This document shows, piece by piece, positions 24,133-30,450 of a DNA stretch of 33,763 bases. Positions within the stretch are counted from its first letter, which is position 1. Each line of letters opens with the position of its first letter. Source of the DNA: Paludibacteraceae bacterium (GTDB taxonomy: Bacteria; Bacteroidota; Bacteroidia; Bacteroidales; Paludibacteraceae); contig JAGCWE010000040.1 in the NCBI GenBank assembly GCA_017962005.1, forward strand, positions 1 through 33,763, read 5' to 3'. The translations under genes and the position numbers were made by a program. The notes under the pieces were generated by a model. It was not told the DNA's origin and did no database searches. It worked only from the letters and a program-made list of their open reading frames with translations.

Positions 24133-24519
24133 ATGGCAAAGGCTGAATTGGACATTTTGTTAAGCAAGTTGCAGGGCCGCCTCACGGGCAGCAGCGATTT
24201 GTATGTGACCAACCGGTACGGGAAGACTGTCATCAGCAACTATCCCAGGCACAAGGACCCGAAGAAGATTTCCGCGCGTCAGCGTGCCAACAGTTCGTCG
24301 TTTGGCGAGGCGGCAAAGCGGGCGAAGCTCGAGCTTGCCGATTCTGTCCGCCTTGCGTACTGGCAGGCGCGTTATGCCGAATACACCGCGCTTGCCGCTA
24401 AGAGCCTTAATCATGCCAATGCTGTGTTTTTCGGTGAGCATTCCGCAGCCGTCGCAAGGCAGAAGTTCTACTCCACTCTCCGCGGCTTCATCATCGCCCA
24501 GCTGACCAACCGTCAGTAA
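24133..24519 (+). CDS. Hypothetical protein, 128 residues
   Basis: I cannot assign this protein. It is basic and Ala-rich, with no signal peptide or membrane segment. The layout (a short N-terminal part, YVTNRYGKTVISNYPRH, then DPKKISARQRANSSSFGEAA, followed by helical segments) resembles a group of small Bacteroidota proteins, several of them phage- or mobile-element-associated, that share a GK-x-V-x-S-x-x-P core and a ...SxRQ...F pattern. That likeness is from memory and was not tested. The gene starts 133 nt after nadA with no clear promoter and is followed directly by a homopyrimidine tract. Its codon use is similar to the core genes, unlike the A+T-rich genes further on. Confidence 0.55.
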   Translation: MAKAELDILLSKLQGRLTGSSDLYVTNRYGKTVISNYPRHKDPKKISARQRANSSSFGEAAKRAKLELADSVRLAYWQARYAEYTALAAKSLNHANAVFFGEHSAAVARQKFYSTLRGFIIAQLTNRQ

Positions 24520-24522
24520 CCG

Positions 24523-24650
24523 CCCCCCCCTTCTCCTTTCCCCTTTCCTCTGTCCCCTTTCCCGTCCGCCAATACCCCATCGCCCGCAACCATCTCTGCC
24601 CGCAAGCATTTCTGCCCGCCCGTAGGCATTTCAGTCCGCCCGCATTTCTG
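24523..24650. repeat. Homopyrimidine tract and degenerate short repeats
   Basis: A run of eight C (24523-24530) opens a 29-nt uninterrupted pyrimidine stretch to 24551, directly after the stop of the 128-residue gene. From about 24586 to 24650 there are imperfect repeats of a GCCCGC...GCATTTCT unit (16-20 nt), which lead into the longer tandem repeat. No gene is seen here. Confidence 0.6.
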
Positions 24651-24861
24651 CCCGACAGCAAGCAGCACCTGTCTTCTTCTATTACCCCGACTGCCAGTCG
24701 GGAAAACACTCTGTCATGCCCCCCAAGGCATACTCCCGTACCGCCCGCATTTTCAGCCCGATAGCAAGCGGCACCTGCCTTCTTCTATTACCCCGACTGC
24801 CAGTCGGGAAAACACTCTGTCATGCCCCAAAGGCATACTCCCGTACCACCCGCATTTTCAG
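24651..24861. repeat. Tandem pair of about 106-bp hairpin-bearing repeats
   Basis: Unit 1 (24651-24756, 106 bp) and unit 2 (24757-24861, 105 bp) are nearly identical, and a third copy begins at 24862 but breaks off after about 12 bp. Each unit holds the perfect hairpin CCCGACTGCCAGTCGGG (24686-24702 and 24792-24808) and a second weak one around ATGCCCC...GGCAT. The block is followed by CGCATTTTCAG. It lies in a gene-free gap, so it could be a REP/BIME-like element or a decayed miniature element. No T tract follows the stems in either orientation, so a terminator is unlikely. Confidence 0.75.
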
Positions 24862-24918
24862 CCCGACTGCAAGGAATCCCGAGCATGGAACTTTCATTAA
24901 AAAAAGTTTCACTTTTTC

Positions 24919-24949
24919 TTGCATCTGCCGCATTTTTGTAGTATATTTG
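24919..24949 (+). promoter_or_regulatory. Sigma-ABfr promoter of the accessory block
   Basis: TTG at 24919-24921 and TATATTTG at 24942-24949 are 20 nt apart. This is a good promoter in the A+T-rich segment, and the 46-residue ORF begins 16 nt past it. Confidence 0.78.
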
Positions 24950-24964
24950 CACGCCGTTATATAT

Positions 24965-25105
24965 ATGGCAAAATATGCGAAGAAGGCATCAAAAGCTGCA
25001 TTTGGGAGATATATTGTGTCTTTCGGATTAGCCAACACGGCAAAAGCTCCAAGAGAACAAAGTACTACTCAGTTAAATTATTATTCGGATAATCTATTAT
25101 GGTAA
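24965..25105 (+). CDS. Possible 46-residue small protein
   Basis: The short frame begins MAKYAKKASKAAFGRYIVSF at an ATG 16 nt behind a good promoter and ends four bases before the zinc-ribbon frame. It has a basic N-terminal half and a polar C-terminal tail. I do not recognise it. The position after a promoter, in a compact series of genes, argues that it is translated, but a leader peptide or a non-coding leader is equally possible. The same frame is open far upstream through the tandem repeats, which I consider accidental. Confidence 0.4.
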   Translation: MAKYAKKASKAAFGRYIVSFGLANTAKAPREQSTTQLNYYSDNLLW

Positions 25106-25109
25106 TTAT

Positions 25110-25353
25110 ATGAAGACACGTAGATTTTGTCCAAAATGCGGACGGCCTGTATTGAAGTCCAAATTATCAAACACACCATAGGTATGTGTTTCAGTGTTAT
25201 GGATGTCAGGAAGACTTTTATAGATTTGAAATTTTACGGAAGAGTGATACGGCAAGAATTGAAGAATTAAGAGAATGGAGCATCATGCATGAAACGGAAA
25301 CTGGAGGACATTTTCATAGTGTATATAAACCATACCCGAGGACACTCATATGA
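25110..25353 (+). pseudogene. Zinc-ribbon protein gene with a frameshift
   Basis: The first frame (25110-25181) encodes MKTRRFCPKCGRPVLKSKLS and then stops at TAG. The +1 frame continues without a stop from about 25175 and reads HRYVFQCYGCQEDFYRFEIL, ending with TGA at 25351-25353 that overlaps the next start (ATGA). Joined, the two parts give a protein of about 80 residues with two CxxC knuckles (CPKC and CYGC), a typical zinc ribbon. One surplus base near 25165-25176 would explain the break. It may be a true pseudogene, a sequencing error, or less likely a recoding site. Confidence 0.65.
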
Positions 25354-26753
25354 TAGAGACTAATAGAATAGAATTCAAGCGCGAACTGACGCGCGAACTT
25401 GACATCGAGAAAGAAGTTGTAGCGTTCCTCAATTATCGAGAGGGAGGCATCATCTATGTGGGCGTCAATGACAACGGGAAACCTGTTGGCGTTAAAGATA
25501 TTGATGGTGATATATTAAAATTGAAAGACCGTATCCGAATGGGCATATCACCATCACCCATGGGGTTGTTTGATGTTACAGTAGAACGTATTGATAATGT
25601 CCCCGTAATCAAGATTTTTGTTGCGAGCGGTAGCGAAAAGCCGTATTACAAGTCCAAATACGGTTTATCTGAGCGTGGTTGTTTCTTACGAGTTGGAACA
25701 GCTGCAGAGCCGATGCCCACTTCAATGATAGAAGATTTGTATGCGCATCGAGTACGCAATTCTTTACGCAACATTCGTTCTCCTCGAAAGAATCTTACAT
25801 TTCGCCAGCTACATATCTATTACGAGTCAAAAGGGCTGTCTCTGCATGACCATTTCATGGAGAATCTTGACTTGCTAACTGATACCGGAGAGCCAAACTA
25901 TGTTGCATATCTACTCGCTGATGAAAATAGTATGTCTATTAAGGTGGCTAAATACGCAGGCATAGACAGAGACGTTCTGATTGCGAATAACGAGTTAGGC
26001 TATTGCTCATTATTAAAAGCGACAGACAACGTCCTTGACAAACTGCGTGTAGAGAACAATGTGAATAGTGAGATAACATATAAACGCCGCATAGACACTC
26101 CACAATGGGATGAAAAAGCAATGCGTGAGATTGTAATTAATGCAATTGTGCATAATGATTATTACACCAACGAGGTGCCACCAAAGTTTGAAATCTTTTC
26201 GGACCATATTGAAATAACTTCAGCAGGGAGACTCCCGATCGACATGACACAAGAAGATTTCTTCAGTGGAGTAAGTTCGCCCCGTAACAAGGAGTTAATG
26301 CGAGTTTTTCGGGATGTAGATATGGTCGAAGCGCTCGGTTCTGGAATGAAGCGCATTGAAATAGTTTACTCACTAAAGCAAATCTTTACATTCTTACCTA
26401 ATTTTATACGTATTTCTATACCATTTTGTTCACAAAAACGAAGTAAGGCAGTAACTGAAGATAATATTTTTGGCAACGTAAACGCCAGTATTGGCAGTGT
26501 AAATGACAGTGTAAATTTAAGACAACCGACTAAAAGACAATTAGATATAGTAGAGATGATTGCGAACGTTGCCAATATACATGGCAGTGTAAATGGCAAG
26601 GTACAAAGCGGATTAACCACGAAAGAGATTATAGCAAAATTGAATCTCTCCGAAAGAACTATTTTCCGCGAGTTAGCAATTCTCAAACAATTGGGTTTGA
26701 TTCAACGTGTAGGTTCGGACAAAACGGGATATTGGATAGCAAGAAGAGTATGA
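25350..26753 (+). CDS. AlbA_2 / divergent-ATPase regulator with C-terminal wHTH
   Basis: The 467-residue protein has an N-terminal AlbA_2 (Schlafen-like) domain at about 1-120 (NRIEFKRELTRELDIEKEVV, NYREGGIIYVGVNDNGKPVG), a middle region, then a HATPase_c_4 domain around 245-360 with MREIVINAIVHNDYY and ALGSGMKRI. It ends with a winged helix-turn-helix (LTTKEIIAKLNLSERTIFRE, about 428-447). Members are annotated as ATP-binding or RecG-like transcriptional regulators; some AlbA_2 proteins act in defence, but no partner supports that here. A linker at about 372-423 is rich in repeated (G/D)SVN motifs. The gene is notably A+T-rich compared with its neighbours and overlaps the zinc-ribbon gene by 4 bp. 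Confidence 0.8.
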   Translation: MIETNRIEFKRELTRELDIEKEVVAFLNYREGGIIYVGVNDNGKPVGVKDIDGDILKLKDRIRMGISPSPMGLFDVTVERIDNVPVIKIFVASGSEKPYYKSKYGLSERGCFLRVGTAAEPMPTSMIEDLYAHRVRNSLRNIRSPRKNLTFRQLHIYYESKGLSLHDHFMENLDLLTDTGEPNYVAYLLADENSMSIKVAKYAGIDRDVLIANNELGYCSLLKATDNVLDKLRVENNVNSEITYKRRIDTPQWDEKAMREIVINAIVHNDYYTNEVPPKFEIFSDHIEITSAGRLPIDMTQEDFFSGVSSPRNKELMRVFRDVDMVEALGSGMKRIEIVYSLKQIFTFLPNFIRISIPFCSQKRSKAVTEDNIFGNVNASIGSVNDSVNLRQPTKRQLDIVEMIANVANIHGSVNGKVQSGLTTKEIIAKLNLSERTIFRELAILKQLGLIQRVGSDKTGYWIARRV

Positions 26754-26792
26754 TGCATATCAAGTCAATAAGGCAATAACCATAATTTTATA

Positions 26793-27032
26793 ATGGGAAG
26801 ACAGCAGGATATCAATGCTATTCGTAGTACTATTCCTGCTGCTTATATCCCTGATTTTGAAAATGGATTGGCCCTATAAGATGTTGTTAAAATTCAAACA
26901 ACTATAGATGATAACATCAAACCATCTTTGGAACAAAACGTCAAAGCAATAGATTAAATTGCAAAAGAGATAAAAAGCAATACAGAAAAAACATATCAAT
27001 TACAGAGTCAACCACAAAAGAAGCAGAAATAA
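26793..27032 (+). pseudogene. Short gene interrupted by two in-frame TAA codons
   Basis: From ATG at 26793 the frame reads MGRQQDINAIRSTIPAAYIP... and meets TAA at 26877-26879. Beyond it the same frame continues with coding-like sequence (DVVKIQTTIDDNIKPSLEQN), meets TAA at 26955-26957, continues with IAKEIKSNTEKTYQLQSQPQ and ends with TAA at 27030-27032. The three parts together look like one helical protein of about 77 residues. Two nonsense changes in an otherwise open frame suggest a decaying gene. I do not recognise the family. It lies 39 nt after the AlbA_2 gene. Confidence 0.5.
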
Positions 27033-27187
27033 AAAATTAGCATGTCCACACCGCCGTTTATAGTAAGTGCTAAGGAAACACAACTTGCCTTGAATTCGAA
27101 ACAGACAAGAGAATAAGGCACTTACAAAGAAAATGCATTTTTTTTGAAAAAAAGTTGCTATTTAGGTGATAGATTTTGGCCATTTTT
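27033..27187. other. A+T-rich gap with one inverted repeat
   Basis: GTAAGTGC at 27063-27070 and GCACTTAC at 27118-27125 form an 8-bp perfect inverted repeat 47 nt apart. Runs of T (27138-27145) and A (27147-27153) follow. No gene, transposase remnant or target duplication is visible. This is the right end of the A+T-rich accessory block. Confidence 0.4.
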
Positions 27188-27216
27188 TTGCTATATTATG
27201 GAGGGGTATATTTTTG
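27188..27216 (+). promoter_or_regulatory. Sigma-ABfr promoter of the gltS operon
   Basis: TTG at 27188-27190 and TATTTTTG at 27209-27216 are 18 nt apart, slightly shorter than usual. The gltS start is about 77 nt downstream. Confidence 0.6.
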
Positions 27217-27293
27217 CCGAACGCGACTGATAGATTTTTGTGTCTGTATGCCTCTATAGATATGTAAAGGGTATAGACTATGGTAGCCCAAGT

Positions 27294-28565
27294 ATGACAA
27301 CGCTTGAACTGGATATGATTCAGACTGCCGGCATTGGCGCATTGGCCCTTGTGGTCGGTATGGTATTGACACGAAAACTCGCTTTCTTGCAGAGAATATG
27401 CGTGCCGTCGCCTGTTACTGGCGGTCTCGTCTTCTCTTTGCTCACCTTGGCGCTTTACGCTTGGTTCGGTGTGGAGGTGTCTTTCGACGGCACGCTGAAG
27501 GATGTCTCTATGTTGGCATTTTTCACCTGCGTGGGCTTCCAGTGCGACCTGAAAGTGCTCAAACAGGGAGGCCGCCCCTTGGCTTTCATGCTGCTTCTGC
27601 TGGTGATTATGATTACGCTGCAGAACCTGATGCCGATGGGTATAACGCGCCTCATGGACGTCAACCCTCTGATTGGCATTGCGGCAGGTAGTGTCTCCAT
27701 GACGGGAGGACACGGAACGGCAGACGGTTTTGCGGCTGTACTCGAATCGATGGGACTGCAAGGCGCGGATACGATAGGCATGGCGGCTGCCACTTTCGGG
27801 CTGATAGCCGGTTCGATGGTGGGGGGGCCGCTGGCGGATCTCATCATCCGGAAAAAACTGACGGACGGACAGAGTCAGCAGCAGGATGCGGCGGCAGACC
27901 CTGCCATGGCGGGTATAGAGAGTGACGAGGCTTCTCCTGCGGGACGCGCTATGCGTGTCAGTTCCAACGAACAGGAGTTCCGGCAGTATGCAGGGGCGTG
28001 CTATTGCATCCTCATGGTCATGGCTGGCGGCACTTTGCTGAGTTGGCTGCTCGCAAGGACGGGCATTACCTTTCCTCTCTATTTCGGAGCCTTGATATTG
28101 GCTGCTGTCGTGCGCAATATCATGGGAGTCATCCGCTACAAGGAAAACGGACAGTGGGTGAAGGCGGAAAAGATGCTTGATATGGAGCGCATCACCAGTG
28201 TGGGTAACATCTTCCTGTCTCTGTTCCTCGGCATGGCGATGATATCCTTGAGGCTGTGGGAACTGCAGAGCCTTGCCGTTCCGCTGATAGTCATTCTGGT
28301 CTCACAGGTGTTGCTGATGGTCCTGCTAGTCTATTTTGTAGCATTTCCTGTGTTGGGGCGTAACTACGATGCAGCCGTATTGTGTGCCGGCTTGTGCGGC
28401 TTCGGGTTGGGAGCCACGCCTAATGCGATGGCTAACATGAGTGCCGTATGCTATAAGTACCGCTACTCGGCAACCCCGTTCCTCATTGTCCCCATCATAG
28501 GTTCAATGTTTACTGACATAATCAACACCGGCATCATATCATTCTTTTTGAAGTTTCTGCAATGA
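27294..28565 (+). CDS. gltS: Sodium/glutamate symporter
   Basis: The 423-residue inner-membrane protein belongs to the GltS (ESS) family of Na+/glutamate symporters. It has about ten hydrophobic segments, an internal twofold layout and the signature loops SVSMTGGHGTADGF (about residue 133) and GLGATPNAMANMSAV (about residue 375). A polar insertion of about 40 residues (DGQSQQQDAAAD) lies in the middle cytoplasmic loop. The start at ATG 27294 was chosen over a longer TTG-initiated frame because the longer N-terminus is not conserved in type. The next gene starts inside its stop codon (ATGA), so the two transporters form an operon. Confidence 0.88.
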   Translation: MTTLELDMIQTAGIGALALVVGMVLTRKLAFLQRICVPSPVTGGLVFSLLTLALYAWFGVEVSFDGTLKDVSMLAFFTCVGFQCDLKVLKQGGRPLAFMLLLLVIMITLQNLMPMGITRLMDVNPLIGIAAGSVSMTGGHGTADGFAAVLESMGLQGADTIGMAAATFGLIAGSMVGGPLADLIIRKKLTDGQSQQQDAAADPAMAGIESDEASPAGRAMRVSSNEQEFRQYAGACYCILMVMAGGTLLSWLLARTGITFPLYFGALILAAVVRNIMGVIRYKENGQWVKAEKMLDMERITSVGNIFLSLFLGMAMISLRLWELQSLAVPLIVILVSQVLLMVLLVYFVAFPVLGRNYDAAVLCAGLCGFGLGATPNAMANMSAVCYKYRYSATPFLIVPIIGSMFTDIINTGIISFFLKFLQ

Positions 28566-29518
28566 AAAGGATTTGTCATTACATATCGGAATACATGGCT
28601 GTGCTGGTGCTGTTAGGGGCTGTACTGGCAGTGGCTTTCCCCTGTGTGTTGCAGCCGATACCCATGAAAACCATCAATTATCTGTTGGGCGTGATTATGT
28701 TCGGCATGGGGTTGACGCTTAACCTGAACGATTTCCGGATTGTCTTCAGCCGCCCGAAGGATATCATCATCGGTTGTCTGGCGCAGTTCACTGTCATGCC
28801 GCTGCTGGCTTGGGGACTGTCCAAAGCCTTTCATCTTGACGAGGCGCTTGCGCTGGGTGTGGTGTTGGTCGGATGTTGTCCCGGCGGCACGGCATCGAAT
28901 GTGATTACCTATCTGGCGAAAGGTGATTTGGCTTTGTCGGTCGGCATGACCGGCGTGTCCACTGTCCTTGCTCCGCTGCTGACACCCTTGCTCACATGGG
29001 CGTTGGCTGGAGAACGTATCCATGTGGATGTGACGGGCATGATGCTGAGTGTCCTGTTGGTGGTCATTCTGCCCATCGTCCTTGGATTGGTCATCAAGAG
29101 CCTGTGGCCTAAAATGACGGAGAAGGCGAAGGACTATCTCCCTGCCTTCTCGTCAGTGGCTATCGCCTTCACGGTTGCCATCGTTGTTTCCGCCAATGCC
29201 TCCAAACTGTTGGCAGGCGGTCTGCTGATTGTCCTTGTGGTGATGCTGCACAACCTCTTCGGACTGGGGCTTGGTTATATGATAGGACGGCTGTTAGGGC
29301 TTGCGGAGCCGAAGAAGCGCGCTGTCTCCATCGAGGTGGGCATGCAGAACTCCGGACTCGCCTCGGCGTTAGCCACACTCCATTTTGCCGCCTACCCTAT
29401 GGCTACTATTCCGGGTGCCATCTTCAGCGTCTGGCACAACATCAGCGGTGCCATCGTCGCTTGGCTTTATACAAGGAAACCTTATCCGGAAGACAATGAC
29501 GGAAGACATGTTCTTTAA
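28562..29518 (+). CDS. Bile acid:sodium symporter (BASS) family transporter
   Basis: This 318-residue, ten-segment membrane protein has the BASS fold. The N-terminal half contains MFGMGLTLNLNDFR and GCCPGGTASNVITY (about residues 101-114), the conserved crossover and Na+ site region; the second half has SIEVGMQNSGLASAL, which corresponds to the second crossover. Bacterial BASS proteins carry bile acids, pantoate, pyruvate-like or other organic anions, so the substrate is open. It overlaps gltS by 4 bp and probably depends on the same promoter at 27188-27216. Confidence 0.88.
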   Translation: MKRICHYISEYMAVLVLLGAVLAVAFPCVLQPIPMKTINYLLGVIMFGMGLTLNLNDFRIVFSRPKDIIIGCLAQFTVMPLLAWGLSKAFHLDEALALGVVLVGCCPGGTASNVITYLAKGDLALSVGMTGVSTVLAPLLTPLLTWALAGERIHVDVTGMMLSVLLVVILPIVLGLVIKSLWPKMTEKAKDYLPAFSSVAIAFTVAIVVSANASKLLAGGLLIVLVVMLHNLFGLGLGYMIGRLLGLAEPKKRAVSIEVGMQNSGLASALATLHFAAYPMATIPGAIFSVWHNISGAIVAWLYTRKPYPEDNDGRHVL

Positions 29519-29563
29519 TGATTTATCATATTGTGCAAACTTGATTAACAAAACTTCACCTGT

Positions 29564-29932
29564 ATGCGAATAACACCCGATTTTATCACACATCTTGAGC
29601 CTGACGAGATTTTCGTGTTCGGCAGCAACCTTGCCGGCATGCACGGCGGCGGTGCTGCGCGTATCGCGTATGAGAGGTTCGGTGCCGAATGGGGCGTGGG
29701 CGTGGGACCGACAGGACAATGTTATGCCATCCCGACCATGCAAGGCGGCGTGGACACCATCCGCCCCTATGCGGACGACTTCATCCTGTACGCGACGCGG
29801 CATCCCGAACTCGTTTTCCTTGTCACTCGTATCGGCTGCGGCATAGCCGGTTTCACCGAAGAAGAGATAGCGCCTCTCTTCGCTGCCGCCCGCGACCTGA
29901 CAAATGTCGCCTTGCCAAAGGGCTGGCGGTAA
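29564..29932 (+). CDS. A1S_2505-like (phage non-structural type) protein
   Basis: The 122-residue soluble protein has the pattern IFVFGSNLAGMHGGGAARIA, FGAEWGVGVGPTGQCYAIPT and FLVTRIGCGIAGFTEEEIAP, which recalls A1S_2505-like proteins found in phages and in many bacterial chromosomes. The glycine-rich loops are reminiscent of macro-domain ADP-ribose binders, though that link is inference. No signal peptide. It stands alone between the transporter operon and the repeat protein, with no clear promoter in the 45-nt gap before it. Confidence 0.7.
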   Translation: MRITPDFITHLEPDEIFVFGSNLAGMHGGGAARIAYERFGAEWGVGVGPTGQCYAIPTMQGGVDTIRPYADDFILYATRHPELVFLVTRIGCGIAGFTEEEIAPLFAAARDLTNVALPKGWR

Positions 29933-29971
29933 TGGGTTTGTTTCCTTTTTCATAGCTTATTTATTTTTAGT

Positions 29972-30439
29972 ATGTTTCAGAAACGATTATTTGGTTTTGT
30001 ATTGCTGGTTTTCGTAACCGTTACGCTTATGGCACAGACAAGATGTTATCAAGGCCGCTCGACCTATTCGGGCGACATACGCTATTCATGGGACGGACAA
30101 TACCTGTACAAGGGCCGCTCGTCCTATTCGGGTGATATACTCTATACCTTTGATGGACAGTATATCTACAAGGGACGCTCTTCTTATTCAGGGGATATCC
30201 TCTTTTCCTTCGATGGCAAGTATCTCTACAAGGGGCGTTCCTCTTACTCGGGCGATATCCTTCTCTCTTGGGACGGACAGTATCTGTACAAGGGCCGTTC
30301 GTCCTACTCGGGTGACATACTCTATACCTTTGATGGACAGTATATCTACAAGGGGCGTTCCACCTATTCCGGAGATATACTTCTCACCGTTGACGGTGTT
30401 GTGCCCATACCCGTCCTTCTGCTGATGTTGAATTACTGA
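29972..30439 (+). CDS. Secreted protein made of 20-residue tandem repeats
   Basis: The 155-residue protein has a signal peptide (RLFGFVLLVFVTVTLMAQ, cleavage near residue 22) and then five full and one partial copies of a 20-residue unit whose consensus is YKGRSSYSGDILYTFDGQYI, starting at residue 26. Alternating Tyr/Trp/Phe, Gly and Asp-Gly turns suggest stacked beta-hairpins. The C-terminus is a hydrophobic tail (VVPIPVLLLMLNY) of about 13 residues. I do not recognise a named family. The start ATG follows an A+T-rich leader without a consensus promoter; mnmA begins 11 nt after the stop. Confidence 0.75.
   Translation: MFQKRLFGFVLLVFVTVTLMAQTRCYQGRSTYSGDIRYSWDGQYLYKGRSSYSGDILYTFDGQYIYKGRSSYSGDILFSFDGKYLYKGRSSYSGDILLSWDGQYLYKGRSSYSGDILYTFDGQYIYKGRSTYSGDILLTVDGVVPIPVLLLMLNY
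30047..30397 (+). repeat. 60-bp coding tandem repeats
   Basis: Units of exactly 60 bp lie at 30047-30106, 30107-30166, 30167-30226, 30227-30286 and 30287-30346, with a partial sixth from 30347. The second and fifth units are almost identical at the DNA level, more alike than neighbouring units, which suggests duplication of a multi-unit block. Copy number may vary between strains. Confidence 0.88.
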
Positions 30440-30450
30440 TCAGGAAACCA

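Noticed and set aside
24686-24808. CCCGACT hairpins as transcription terminators
   Set aside because: No T tract follows in either orientation, and they recur inside a repeated unit.
24716-24964. Upstream extension of the 46-residue frame through the 106-bp repeats
   Set aside because: The promoter at 24919-24949 lies inside this stretch, and the encoded sequence is just the translated repeat.
26877-26957. Stop-codon reassignment or programmed readthrough of TAA
   Set aside because: TAA ends many intact genes in the window (rplT uses TAG, infC and rpmI use TAA), so decay of the gene is simpler.
24000-27290. Integrated phage or conjugative element
   Set aside because: No integrase, transposase, relaxase, structural phage gene, or flanking attachment repeat was seen.
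30047-30397. Regular repeats as a CRISPR array
   Set aside because: The 60-bp units are contiguous without spacers and encode a protein in frame after a signal peptide.
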